DNA of 64,000 nt from Mycobacterium neglectum (GCF_002591975.1 NZ_NVQE01000020.1:32897-96896); one strand, 5' to 3'; counted from the first letter of the stretch, positions 26,820-35,202 are shown. Translations and numbers: made by a program. Notes: generated from the letters alone by a model not told the origin.

Positions 26820-27623
26820 TCACGACACCGGCACGACGCCGACCGCCGAGACCGCGGTCAGCGAGCGCCGATACCGGTGAAAGGTGCGCCGCATACCGAT
26901 GACGCGACGTCGGGCGGCGCCACGCACGGCGATGTTCTTGACGATCCGCAACGCACCGACGAATCCTTCGTCGGCCAGCACGCGGGCCGGATTCAGCAGG
27001 GCCATGGGCGCGTAGTCGACTCTGACGTCCTCGAAGCCGGCATCGGTCAACAACTGCACCCATTCGGCGGCGGTGAGTGGACGGGCGTTGACCTTGATGG
27101 ACCGCGCCAGGTCGCGCCGGATGTCGTCCTTGGTCTCCTGGGACATCGAGTCCGGCGTGAGGCCCAATTCGTGGATCACGTAGCGGCCGCCGGGGCGCAG
27201 GACGCGGAACGCTTCGGCGATGATCGCGCGTTTGGCTTTGTCTCCCTGCATGGTCAGCATCGCTTCGCCGACAACGACGTCGGCACTGGCGGTTGGCAGT
27301 CCGGTCACCGCGGCGTCGGCGACGACGACCAGGCCCTGGACGGGTTTCACGACTTCGCGTACGGCTTCGGTCGCCGCGGCCGTGTCGTCGACTCCGACGT
27401 AGGACCGTGGGTGCAACGCGACGATGTCGCGGGCGGTGCGGCCCAGACCCGGGCCCAGTTCCACCACATCGGCGCCACCGATTCCGGCGGCGGCGAGCAT
27501 CCGCGTGGTCATCTCGAGGCCACCGGGACGCAGCACTCGCTTGCCGAGGCGGGCCAATAGCCAGTGCCCCGGCAAGTCGGCATCGGACCGCTCGGCGAGC
27601 GGAAGAGCTTCTCTGCCTGTCAT
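26820..27623 (-). CDS. SAM-dependent methyltransferase
   Basis: Class I methyltransferase of about 267 residues. Motif I is VVELGPGLGRTARDI, followed by YVGVDDTAAATEAV, ADAAVTGLPTASADVVVGEAML and FRVLRPGGRYVIHEL. It lacks the Cys set of arsenite methyltransferases. An N-terminal region (ALPLAERSDADLPGHWLLARLGKRVLRPGG) precedes the core. I start at ATG 27623; 27644 is an in-frame alternative. It is the first gene of a three-gene operon with an ArsR-type regulator and a cupin, a combination suggesting stress- or ligand-induced modification of a small molecule. Confidence 0.82.
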   Translation of the reverse strand: MTGREALPLAERSDADLPGHWLLARLGKRVLRPGGLEMTTRMLAAAGIGGADVVELGPGLGRTARDIVALHPRSYVGVDDTAAATEAVREVVKPVQGLVVVADAAVTGLPTASADVVVGEAMLTMQGDKAKRAIIAEAFRVLRPGGRYVIHELGLTPDSMSQETKDDIRRDLARSIKVNARPLTAAEWVQLLTDAGFEDVRVDYAPMALLNPARVLADEGFVGALRIVKNIAVRGAARRRVIGMRRTFHRYRRSLTAVSAVGVVPVS

Positions 27624-27652
27624 GGCCGCAACGCCTCTCAACATATGCCGGT

Positions 27653-27666
27653 TCCTATTTAAAGGA
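27653..27666. promoter_or_regulatory. AT-rich near-palindrome before the methyltransferase operon
   Basis: TCCTATTTAAAGGA lies 30 nt upstream of the methyltransferase start and is nearly self-complementary (TCCT and AGGA arms around an AT-rich centre). AT-rich sequence is unusual in this GC-rich genome, so it probably marks the -10 region and an overlapping operator for the ArsR-type gene in the operon. Confidence 0.5.
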
Positions 27667-27775
27667 TACTTTTCCGGTTAATGTAGACGTGGGGCCACGC
27701 CGCGGCAAGACTCACCTCAACGGCGACGCACCGAGTGGCAAGTCATACGACGGAGTTTGGCTTCGATCTAGCGGG

Positions 27776-29941
27776 CTACAGCATGCAGCTGACGCAGCCC
27801 TCCACCTCAGTGCCCTCCAGCGCCATTTGGCGTAGCCGGATGTAGTAGAGCGTCTTGATCCCCTTGCGCCACGCGTAGATCTGCGCCTTGTTGACGTCAC
27901 GGGTGGTCGCGGTGTCCTTGAAGAACAGCGTCAGACTCAGCCCCTGGTCGACATGCTGGGTCGCCGCGGCGTACGTGTCGATGATCTTCTCGTAGCCGAT
28001 CTCGTAGGCGTCCTCGTAGTACTCGAGGTTGTCGTTCGTCAGATAGGGCGCCGGGTAGTAGACGCGGCCGATCTTGCCTTCCTTGCGGATCTCGATCCTG
28101 CTCGCCACCGGGTGGATGGAGCTCGTCGAGTTGTTGATGTAGCTGATCGACCCGGTCGGCGGAACGGCCTGCAGGTTCTGGTTGTAGATGCCGTCCTTCT
28201 GCACCGACACCTTGAGTCGCGTCCAGTCCTCTTGCGTCGGAATCCGAATGCCGGCGTTCTCGAAGAGTTGCTTCACCCGGTCGGTCTTGGGCTCCCACGC
28301 CTGCTCGGTGTACTTGTCGAAGAACTCACCCGACGCGTACTTCGACTTCTCGAAACCCTTGAAGTGCGAGCCACGTTCGATCGCGATACGGTTCGATGCC
28401 CGCAGCGCGTGATACAGCACGGTATAGAAGTAGATGTTGGTGAAGTCCACACCCTCTTCGGAGCCGTAGTGGACCCGCTCCCGCGCCAGGTACCCGTGCA
28501 GGTTCATCTGCCCCAGGCCGATCGCGTGCGAATCGTTGTTGCCCTGCTCGATCGACGGCACCGACCAGATGTGCGTCTGATCGGAAACGGCCGTCAACGC
28601 GCGGATGGCCACCTCGATGCTCTGCGCGAAGTCCGGCGAGTCCATCGTCTTGGCAATGTTCAGCGAACCGAGGTTGCACGAGATGTCCTTGCCCACTTGG
28701 GAGTAGGTCAAGTCCTCGTTGAACACCGACGGCGTGGACACCTGCAGGATCTCCGAGCACAGGTTGCTGTGGGTGATCTTGCCGTCGATCGGGTTGGCAC
28801 GGTTCACCGTGTCCTCGTACATGATGTACGGGTAGCCCGACTCGAACTGCAGCTCGGCCAACGTCTGGAAGAATTCACGCGCCTTGATCTTCGTCTTGCG
28901 AATGCGCGCGTCGTCGACCATTTCGTAGTACTTCTCGGTGACCGAGATATCGGCGAACGGCACACCGTAGACACGCTCGACGTCGTACGGCGAGAACAGA
29001 TACATGTCCTCGTTCTTCTTGGCCAGCTCGAACGTGATGTCAGGGATCACCACACCCAACGACAGCGTCTTGATGCGGATCTTCTCGTCGGCGTTCTCCC
29101 GCTTGGTGTCCAGGAAGCGGTAGATGTCGGGGTGATGGGCGTGCAGGTACACCGCACCGGCACCCTGCCGCGCACCCAGCTGATTGGCGTAGGAGAACGA
29201 GTCCTCCAGCAGCTTCATGATGGGGATGACGCCCGAGCTCTGATTCTCGATGTTCTTGATCGGCGCGCCGTGCTCACGAATGTTGGTCAGCAGCAAGGCA
29301 ACCCCGCCACCGCGCTTTGACAGCTGCAACGCCGAGTTGATTGAGCGACCGATGGACTCCATGTTGTCCTCGATGCGCAGCAAGAAGCAGCTCACCGGTT
29401 CGCCGCGCTGTTTCTTGCCCGAGTTCAGGAACGTCGGGGTGGCCGGCTGGAACCGGCCGTCGATGATCTCGTCGACAAGCTTCTCGGCCAGTCCGGTGTC
29501 ACCGGAGGCCAGAGTCAGCGCCACCATGACCACTCGGTCCTCGAAGCGCTCCAGGTAACGCTTACCGTCAAAGGTTTTCAGCGTGTAGCTGGTGTAGTAC
29601 TTGAATGCGCCAAGGAACGTGGGGAAACGGAACTTCTTGGCATAGGCGCGACTGATGAGCGTCTTGACGAAGTTGCGCGAGTATTGGTCGAGAACCTCGC
29701 GCTCGTAATAGTTCTCCTTGATCAGGTAGTCGAGCTTCTCGTCCTGATCGTGGAAGAACACGGTGTTCTGGTTGACGTGCTCCAGGAAGTACTGATGCGC
29801 TGCTTCGCGATCCTTGTCGAACTGAATCTTGCCATCGGCGTCATACAGATTCAGCATCGCGTTGAGCGCGTGGTAATCCGTTTCGGCGGCGGCCGCCGAA
29901 GGGGTGACTACAGGCTCTGCAGCTGTGGCGGTTGGTGACAC
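27776..29941 (-). CDS. nrdE: Class Ib ribonucleotide reductase alpha subunit NrdE
   Basis: Catalytic R1 subunit of 721 residues that reduces NDPs to dNDPs. Features include the N-terminal ATDYHALNAMLNLYDADGK-like region, the active-site Cys in GEPVSCFLL, the loop SNLCSEI, the GSLNIAKTMD region, the PPTGSISYIN finger-loop area and the C-terminal redox pair CVSCML that is re-reduced by NrdH. GTG 29941 is chosen because the protein then starts SPTATAAEPVV, resembling orthologues; the frame extends to 30040 inside nrdI. It overlaps nrdI by 34 bp. Confidence 0.97.
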   Translation of the reverse strand: MSPTATAAEPVVTPSAAAAETDYHALNAMLNLYDADGKIQFDKDREAAHQYFLEHVNQNTVFFHDQDEKLDYLIKENYYEREVLDQYSRNFVKTLISRAYAKKFRFPTFLGAFKYYTSYTLKTFDGKRYLERFEDRVVMVALTLASGDTGLAEKLVDEIIDGRFQPATPTFLNSGKKQRGEPVSCFLLRIEDNMESIGRSINSALQLSKRGGGVALLLTNIREHGAPIKNIENQSSGVIPIMKLLEDSFSYANQLGARQGAGAVYLHAHHPDIYRFLDTKRENADEKIRIKTLSLGVVIPDITFELAKKNEDMYLFSPYDVERVYGVPFADISVTEKYYEMVDDARIRKTKIKAREFFQTLAELQFESGYPYIMYEDTVNRANPIDGKITHSNLCSEILQVSTPSVFNEDLTYSQVGKDISCNLGSLNIAKTMDSPDFAQSIEVAIRALTAVSDQTHIWSVPSIEQGNNDSHAIGLGQMNLHGYLARERVHYGSEEGVDFTNIYFYTVLYHALRASNRIAIERGSHFKGFEKSKYASGEFFDKYTEQAWEPKTDRVKQLFENAGIRIPTQEDWTRLKVSVQKDGIYNQNLQAVPPTGSISYINNSTSSIHPVASRIEIRKEGKIGRVYYPAPYLTNDNLEYYEDAYEIGYEKIIDTYAAATQHVDQGLSLTLFFKDTATTRDVNKAQIYAWRKGIKTLYYIRLRQMALEGTEVEGCVSCML

Positions 29942-30351
29942 GTCCGGTCCTTCCAAAAGTCTTCTAAGCCCGCGCGGACGGCTTCCACGTCGTCGGGGGT
30001 TCCCATTAGTTCGAAGCGATACAGGTACGGAACGCCGCACTTGCGCGAGATCACTTCACCCGCGTAGGCGAATTCGGCACCGAAGTTGTTGTTGCCCGCT
30101 GCGATGACGCCGCGGATCAGCGACCGGTTGTGTTCGTTGTTCAAGAAGGCGATGACCTGTTTGGGGACGTAGCCGCCGTCGTTGATATCCGGCGTGGAGC
30201 GCCCACCACCGTAGGTGGGCAGCACCAGCACATAGGGTTCGTCGACCTCGATGCGGCCGTGCAGCGGAATCCGGGTGGCGGGCAAACCCAGCTTCATGAC
30301 GAAGCGGTGGGTGTTCTCGGACACGCTGGAGAAGTAAACGAGGTTGCTCAT
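29908..30351 (-). CDS. nrdI: Flavodoxin-like RNR maturase NrdI
   Basis: FMN protein of 147 residues that supplies the oxidant for assembling the Mn(III)2-tyrosyl radical of NrdF. It begins NLVYFSSVSENTHRF, the FMN phosphate loop, with VLVLPTYGGG, then GVIAAGNNNFG and YLYRFELMGTPDDV. ATG 30351 is chosen; the frame is open further upstream but lies in the nrdH overlap region. It follows nrdH by 31 nt and overlaps nrdE, the conserved nrdH-nrdI-nrdE operon. Confidence 0.96.
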   Translation of the reverse strand: MSNLVYFSSVSENTHRFVMKLGLPATRIPLHGRIEVDEPYVLVLPTYGGGRSTPDINDGGYVPKQVIAFLNNEHNRSLIRGVIAAGNNNFGAEFAYAGEVISRKCGVPYLYRFELMGTPDDVEAVRAGLEDFWKDRTCHQPPQLQSL

Positions 30352-30382
30352 TCGTCTTCTCCTCTCCGCTGTCTGGATACCT

Positions 30383-30631
30383 CTACGCCGTGGCCGCGAC
30401 CGCGCCGAGCGCCTTGATGCGATCGGGCCGGAATCCGGACCAGTGGTCGTTGCCGGCCACCACGACCGGAGCCTGCAGGTAACCGAGCGCCATGACATAG
30501 TCACGGGCCTCGGAGTCCAGGCTGATGTCGACCTTCTCGTAGGCGATGCCCTGCTTGTCCAGCGCCTTGTAGGTGGCGTTGCACTGCACGCATGCGGGCT
30601 TGGTGTACACGGTGATCGATGTGGGATTCAT
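30383..30631 (-). CDS. nrdH: Glutaredoxin-like thioredoxin NrdH
   Basis: Redoxin of 82 residues that reduces NrdE, with electrons from thioredoxin reductase. The active site is CVQC in TVYTKPACVQCNATYKAL; the C-terminal WSGFRPDRI motif is diagnostic for NrdH. ATG 30631 overlaps the stop of a short upstream reading frame (ATGA). It is the first gene of nrdHIE. Confidence 0.96.
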   Translation of the reverse strand: MNPTSITVYTKPACVQCNATYKALDKQGIAYEKVDISLDSEARDYVMALGYLQAPVVVAGNDHWSGFRPDRIKALGAVAATA

Positions 30632-31266
30632 CTGCGGTACGGCTCCTCTGCGACCTGAGACTGGCAACTGATCTGGTACTGCTTTTCACTGAAGTTCAGC
30701 GGCCCGACGACCCTCATAATTCCTGCTGTACGGAGTCGTGGTCCGTGGAGTCTGTGAGCCGACGCCGGCGGATTTCTGGACTCCGGCCGACCCGTGGAGG
30801 CTTTGAAACTGTGGGGGTCTGTCGGTGTTCGAAACACTACACCTGGTGTCCGACATTGCGAAGAGATACCAGATGTTCTGAATAACAATCTTGAAATTCC
30901 CTGGTCGTAAGCGTTTGGCGAGTGGGGCCGTCGGCGTGTCGCACATCACATCCTGGGGTGTGTCGCGCCTGATGCCTGGTTCGCCCAGGTCTACCACCCG
31001 CCACCGACAAACCTCGTCGCCGCCAACTGTCACAGTGACATAACAGCAAAGCCTTGGAGCGGTTACGAAAGCCGCCCGGCGGCGTCGGCGTCGCGCCTGC
31101 CCCGCAACATCCCTTCGCTGTTGCGCTCGGCAAGCGCGGTGATCGACATGCCTCCAACGGAACTGCGACCATCACGCCCATCCCGCGCGCAGGTACCAAA
31201 CGCTGCGCGTACGCAGAGCGACGCAGGCGCAGCATCTACCGCGACGTCAGCCCGCCGCTCCAGGCG
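30632..31266. other. 635-bp non-coding leader/promoter region of nrdHIE
   Basis: No convincing gene was found between nrdH and the Rv3054c-like reductase stop. It contains the NrdR boxes (30834-30881), about 200 nt of leader, and a 29-codon reading frame (ATG at 30717, MRVVGPLNF...) whose TGA overlaps the nrdH ATG. The right part (30890-31266) shows no recognisable motif beyond repeats of GTGTCGC. Confidence 0.6.
30834..30881 (-). promoter_or_regulatory. Tandem NrdR boxes upstream of nrdHIE
   Basis: ACACTACACCTGGTGT at 30834-30849 is a strong NrdR-box match and nearly identical to the proximal nrdF2 box. A weaker copy, ATACCAGATGTTCTGA, follows at 30866-30881. The 32-bp periodicity and the 16-bp spacer equal those at nrdF2, so the two transcription units are probably co-repressed by NrdR. 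Confidence 0.72.
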
Positions 31267-31809
31267 CTAGCCGACTTCGGTGACCAGCTTGCCCACGATG
31301 TCGCGCAGCTGCGCGGCAACCTCAGCGTTCTCGCGGGGGTGCTTGCCGTCAAAGACGGTGGACCGCAACGAAAGACTCAAGTCGTCGACCACTCGCGGCC
31401 CCGCGATGCCAAAAGACTTACGCGTTTCGTCGTGGGCCCACACTCCGCCGTACTGACCGAGGGCAGCGCCGATAACCGCCATCGGCTTACCCTTCAGGTC
31501 GCTGTTGCCGAACGGCCGCGACAACCAGTCGATCGCATTCTTCAACACGCCAGGAATGCTGCCGTTGTACTCCGGTGTGATCACCAGCGCGGCGTCGGCT
31601 TCGGCCGCGGCCTCGCGCAACGCCACGACCGGCTCGGCAACGTCGGCGTTGTCGATGTCCTCGTTGTAGAACGGCAACTCCCCCAGCCGGTCGAATAACG
31701 TCAGACTCGCTCCGTCCGGAGCCGTTTCGATCGCCAGCTCGGCGAGCTGACGGTTGATCGACGCGGCGCGCAGGCTGCCCACCAGTACCAGCACCTTGAT
31801 GTCGGACAC
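31267..31809 (-). CDS. NADPH-dependent FMN reductase (Rv3054c-like)
   Basis: Flavodoxin-like reductase of 180 residues. The FMN phosphate loop is VGSLRAASINRQLAE, followed by LPFYNEDID, the signature ALVITPEYNGSIPGVLKNAIDWLSRP and GGVWAHDETRKSFGIAG. Relatives reduce FMN, chromate or quinones in the cytoplasm. It starts at GTG 31809, divergent from a TetR regulator with an inverted repeat in the 88-bp gap, which suggests direct repression by that TetR. Confidence 0.9.
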   Translation of the reverse strand: MSDIKVLVLVGSLRAASINRQLAELAIETAPDGASLTLFDRLGELPFYNEDIDNADVAEPVVALREAAAEADAALVITPEYNGSIPGVLKNAIDWLSRPFGNSDLKGKPMAVIGAALGQYGGVWAHDETRKSFGIAGPRVVDDLSLSLRSTVFDGKHPRENAEVAAQLRDIVGKLVTEVG

Positions 31810-31854
31810 GTGCTATTCCTTTCGATCGGCCTATGGATCCTCGCACTATGTAAC

Positions 31855-31868
31855 CGGACCTTGGTCCG
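31855..31868. promoter_or_regulatory. Inverted repeat between reductase and TetR
   Basis: CGGACC-TT-GGTCCG is a 6-2-6 inverted repeat midway in the 88-bp divergent region. It is a likely operator for the adjacent TetR-family protein controlling both genes. Confidence 0.6.
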
Positions 31869-31897
31869 AATTCATCCCTCTGAATTAAAGTGGTGAC

Positions 31898-32494
31898 ATG
31901 CCCCCGCATGCGCTGCCGATTTCGGATGAAGCGCCGCAAGAGCGGGGCGACGCCGCACGCAACCGCACCTTATTGCTCGAGGCTGCGCGCCGGTTGATCA
32001 CCGAACGCGGCGCCGACGCCGTCACGACCGACGATATTGCCGTCGCGGCGGGTGTGGGTAAGGGCACATTGTTTCGCCGGTTCGGCAGCCGTGCAGGACT
32101 GATGATCGTTCTGCTCGACGAGGACGAGAAAGTCCAGCAGCAGGCCTTCCTCTTCGGACCGCCACCGCTCGGCCCGGGTGCTCCGCCGCTGGAACGGCTG
32201 CTCGCATACGGCCGCTCTCGGCTGAAGTTCGTCATGGCCCATCAGGCGCTGCTGTCGGATGCCAACCGTGACCCCCAGATGCGTTTCAACGCTCCGGCCA
32301 CGCTGCACCATCGCCACGTCACGGTGCTGCTGGAAGACGCGTCCACCACGGGAGACCTCGACGCACAGGCCGCCGCGCTGCTCGCGCTGCTGGACGCCGA
32401 CTACGTACACCACCAACTCACCGAGGGCGGTCAGACGCTCGAAACCCTTGGCGACGCGTGGGAGACGCTGGCGCGCAAGCTCTGCGGCACGTAA
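31898..32494 (+). CDS. TetR-family regulator (Rv3055-like)
   Basis: Regulator of 198 residues. HTH: VTTDDIAVAAGVGKGTLFRRFGSRAGL (residues about 42-68). The effector domain ends ETLARKLCGT. It is divergent from the FMN reductase and followed after 4 nt by dinB2, matching Rv3054c-Rv3055-Rv3056. It probably represses the reductase; cotranscription with dinB2 would place the polymerase under the same control. Confidence 0.9.
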   Translation: MPPHALPISDEAPQERGDAARNRTLLLEAARRLITERGADAVTTDDIAVAAGVGKGTLFRRFGSRAGLMIVLLDEDEKVQQQAFLFGPPPLGPGAPPLERLLAYGRSRLKFVMAHQALLSDANRDPQMRFNAPATLHHRHVTVLLEDASTTGDLDAQAAALLALLDADYVHHQLTEGGQTLETLGDAWETLARKLCGT

Positions 32495-32498
32495 CGCG

Positions 32499-33551
32499 AT
32501 GAGTGGTCGCTGGGTTTTGCACGTCGACCTGGATCAATTCCAGGCCGCTGTCGAGGTGCGGCGAAACCCCGACCTCGCCGGACTGCCGATCATCGTCGGC
32601 GGCAACGGTGATCCGAACGAGCCCCGAAAGGTCGTCACCTGCGCGTCGTATCCGGCACGGGCGTTCGGCGTCCACGCAGGCATGCCACTTCGCACTGCGG
32701 CGCGCAAATGCCCCGACGCGACCTTTCTCCCGTTGGACACCGACGCCTACGACGAAGCCTCCGAAGAGGTGATGAGCCTGTTACGCGACTTCGGCCATCC
32801 GGTCGAGGTATGGGGCTGGGACGAGGCGTACGTCGGTGCCGATCTGAACGACACCGATGACGTCCTCCAATTAGCGGAACAGATTCGTGAAGTCGTGGGC
32901 GCGGGCACGGGATTGTCGTGTTCGGTCGGTATCAGCGACAACAAGCAGCGGGCCAAGGTGGCAACCGGTTTCGGCAAGCCCGCCGGGGTCTATGCCCTCA
33001 CCGAGGACAACTGGATGGCGGTGATGGGTGACCGCGCCGTCGATGCGCTATGGGGCGTCGGCCCGAAGACGGCTAAAAAGCTTGCGGGCATGGGTATTAC
33101 CACCGTCGCCGATCTGGCTTCCACCGACGCGCAACTGCTGACCTCGACGTTCGGCCCGACCACCGGTCTGTGGATTCTGCTGCTGGCGAAGGGGGGTGGC
33201 GACACCGAGGTCAGCGCCCAGCCGTGGGTTGCCCGCTCGCGCAGCCACGTGGTGACGTTCCCTCAGGACCTGACTGACCGCGCTGAAATGGACTCGGCCG
33301 TAGTCGAACTCGCTGATCAGACGCTCGCCGAGATCGTCGACCAGGGCCGTGTGGTCACCCGAGTGGCGGTCACAGTTCGCACCAAGACCTTCTTCACCCG
33401 CACCAAGATTCGTAAGCTGCCGTCGGCGGGCAACGACCAACAGATCATCGTCGCCACCGCACTGGATCTGCTGCACCAGTTCGAATTGGACCGACCTATC
33501 CGGCTGCTCGGGGTGCGATTGGAACTCGCCCCACCCGACGGCGGTTACTAG
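32499..33551 (+). CDS. dinB2: Y-family DNA polymerase DinB2 (Pol IV-like)
   Basis: Translesion polymerase of 350 residues. Catalytic carboxylates lie in HVDLDQFQ (Asp10; Asp12 is an adjacent acidic residue) and WGWDEAYVGAD, with the SVGISDNKQRAKVATGFGKP palm motif and the LWGVGPKTAKKLAGMGI helix-hairpin-helix. The steric-gate position, normally Phe or Tyr, is Gln15 here; in M. smegmatis DinB2 it is Leu, a change linked to ribonucleotide incorporation. No C-terminal clamp-binding motif is obvious. ATG 32499 follows the tetR stop by 4 nt. Its stop shares CTAG with the convergent SDR gene. Confidence 0.94.
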   Translation: MSGRWVLHVDLDQFQAAVEVRRNPDLAGLPIIVGGNGDPNEPRKVVTCASYPARAFGVHAGMPLRTAARKCPDATFLPLDTDAYDEASEEVMSLLRDFGHPVEVWGWDEAYVGADLNDTDDVLQLAEQIREVVGAGTGLSCSVGISDNKQRAKVATGFGKPAGVYALTEDNWMAVMGDRAVDALWGVGPKTAKKLAGMGITTVADLASTDAQLLTSTFGPTTGLWILLLAKGGGDTEVSAQPWVARSRSHVVTFPQDLTDRAEMDSAVVELADQTLAEIVDQGRVVTRVAVTVRTKTFFTRTKIRKLPSAGNDQQIIVATALDLLHQFELDRPIRLLGVRLELAPPDGGY

Positions 33552-34423
33552 TTCCTGCTCGACGACTTCGGTCGCAGCGCACGAGTGAACAGCACGTTGA
33601 CCTGGCGCATCGCCACGCTGTAGGGCCACCACATCGTCCTCTTGAACATGTACAGCGCCCGGATGTCCGGCGATGTGTAGATCAGGAACCGGTTGCGCCG
33701 AACGCCACGCAGTATCCGGTCGGCGACATGTTCGGGTGACACCGCGTGACCGCCGAACCGATCCGTCCACCGTTTGACGCTTGGGTCGTCGCGGTCCACG
33801 CCCGCGATCTGGATCGTCTGCACCAGCGGCGTTTTCACCGCGCCGGGCACGACGACCGACACCCCGATGCGGTGTCGCGCCAGGTCGAACCGCAATACCT
33901 CGGAGAGGCCACGCAACCCGTACTTGCTCGCGCTGTACGCGGCGTGCCAGGGCAACGCCACCAGACCGGCGGCCGAGGAGACGTTGACCAGATGTCCGCC
34001 CCTGCCTGCCGCGACCATCGGCGGGACGAATGACTCGATGACGTGGATCGGCCCCATCAGGTTGATGTCGATCATCGATTTCCAGTGCTGGTGCGTGAGA
34101 GTCGAGACCGTGCCCCAGGCAGACACACCCGCGATGTTCATCACCACATCCATCGCCTGGTGTTCGGCGTGAACGTCGGCGGCGAACTTGTCGACGGCGT
34201 CGTAGTCGGAGATGTCGAAAGCGCGGTGCACGTGGACCACCCCGCCCAGCGCCCGGGCATCGGCGACAGTCTTTTCCAGGCCCTCGGCATCGCGGTCGGT
34301 GAGAAACAGTTCGGCGCCCTCGGCAGCCAGCTTCAGCGCGGTCGACCGCCCGATACCGCTGGCGGCTCCGGTGAGAAGACAACGCTTGCCGGCGAAATCG
34401 TTTCCCGCAGAGAGGCCCGCCAT
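33548..34423 (-). CDS. Short-chain dehydrogenase/reductase (Rv3057c-like)
   Basis: Classical SDR of 291 residues. The cofactor motif is TGAASGIG, followed by the NIAG motif (MNIAGVSAWG), catalytic Ser (VNVSSAAG) and YSASK with Tyr and Lys. TDRD after beta-2 suggests NAD(H). The C-terminal extension (about 40 residues) includes WWPYSVAM, which could associate with membrane. The substrate is unknown. It is downstream of the Rv3058c-like TetR (10 nt gap), so probably under its control, and near cyp136. Confidence 0.9.
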   Translation of the reverse strand: MAGLSAGNDFAGKRCLLTGAASGIGRSTALKLAAEGAELFLTDRDAEGLEKTVADARALGGVVHVHRAFDISDYDAVDKFAADVHAEHQAMDVVMNIAGVSAWGTVSTLTHQHWKSMIDINLMGPIHVIESFVPPMVAAGRGGHLVNVSSAAGLVALPWHAAYSASKYGLRGLSEVLRFDLARHRIGVSVVVPGAVKTPLVQTIQIAGVDRDDPSVKRWTDRFGGHAVSPEHVADRILRGVRRNRFLIYTSPDIRALYMFKRTMWWPYSVAMRQVNVLFTRALRPKSSSRN

Positions 34424-34433
34424 GTCGCTGACA

Positions 34434-35072
34434 CTACCTAGGCGTCTTCGGGTCCGATCCGCCCCACATCGCGTTCAGCCACAACTTCTCAACGATCTCG
34501 ACGGCACGCGAGGGCTCCTGCCCGCGGCCGACGAACGTGCTGTCTTGCGTCAACGTCATGGTGGTCACCGCCGCCATCGTCCGCACGAGGGCCGGCAGGT
34601 CATCGGAGATCGGCCGTAACTCGGAGTCCTGCTCGAGAAGGGTGATCAGCTTGTCGATGATCCCGTCGTAGAAGTCGTCCATCATCTCGCGGATCTGCGC
34701 ATCGGTGTTCCGGGCGACCGCGCACGCCGTCAGTACCGGGTCGTCGTTCGCGTACACGGCCGCGGCACTGCCGACCATCCGCTTGGCGAACACCGCAGGC
34801 GTCTCCCCCGGCTCGCGCGGCGCGAAGTGATGGGTCAGGCTGTCGAGAAGCTCATCCGCGTCGGCGAGGATCACCGCGAGCACTGCGTACTTCGAGTCGA
34901 AGTAGAAGTAGAAACCCGACCTCGCGACACCGGCGCGTTCACTGATGGTGCTGACGGACAAATCGGCGAACGATCGCTCATGCAGAAGTTCACGTACCGC
35001 GGTCACTATGGCATCGCGCTGTCGGTCCCCCCTGCTGCGACGGACCTCACGGGATGTGGACTCAGCGGTCAT
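34434..35072 (-). CDS. TetR-family regulator (Rv3058c-like)
   Basis: Regulator of 212 residues. HTH: LSVSTISERAGVARSGFYFYFDSKYAV (residues about 38-64). ATG 35072 is chosen; the frame stays open far upstream (to 35840) but that region is IS sequence. It is divergent from the ancestral cyp136 start, with an 18-bp inverted repeat between, and upstream of an SDR gene. It probably regulates both the P450 and the SDR. Confidence 0.9.
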   Translation of the reverse strand: MTAESTSREVRRSRGDRQRDAIVTAVRELLHERSFADLSVSTISERAGVARSGFYFYFDSKYAVLAVILADADELLDSLTHHFAPREPGETPAVFAKRMVGSAAAVYANDDPVLTACAVARNTDAQIREMMDDFYDGIIDKLITLLEQDSELRPISDDLPALVRTMAAVTTMTLTQDSTFVGRGQEPSRAVEIVEKLWLNAMWGGSDPKTPR

Positions 35073-35109
35073 GGGTGTAGACCTTCGCACCGCGACACGC
35101 TCGATCCAA

Positions 35110-35127
35110 ACTTGACATGCGTCAAGT
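35110..35127. promoter_or_regulatory. 18-bp operator overlapping a -35 box, TetR/cyp136 region
   Basis: ACTTGAC-ATGC-GTCAAGT has perfect 7-bp arms and a central ATGC. It overlaps TTGACA (35112-35117), a consensus -35 element pointing toward cyp136. It lies 75 bp before the cyp136 ATG and 37 bp from the tetR ATG. It is an obvious candidate site for the Rv3058c-like repressor. Confidence 0.7.
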
Positions 35128-35202
35128 CTGCCATTCAGGATGAGGATAGGAGTGACAACGCCCACAGTCAGGCCACAGTCACCTTTCGCTTGAGGAGCCC
35201 CG

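Noticed and set aside
27953..29320. 455-residue plus-strand frame over nrdE
   Set aside because: Antisense of a clearly conserved gene, no domain recognisable.
30837..31698. Possible genes in the nrdH-reductase gap (132-residue minus and 214-residue plus frames)
   Set aside because: No start signal, no domain, Arg/Cys-rich composition, and the plus frame overlaps the reductase.
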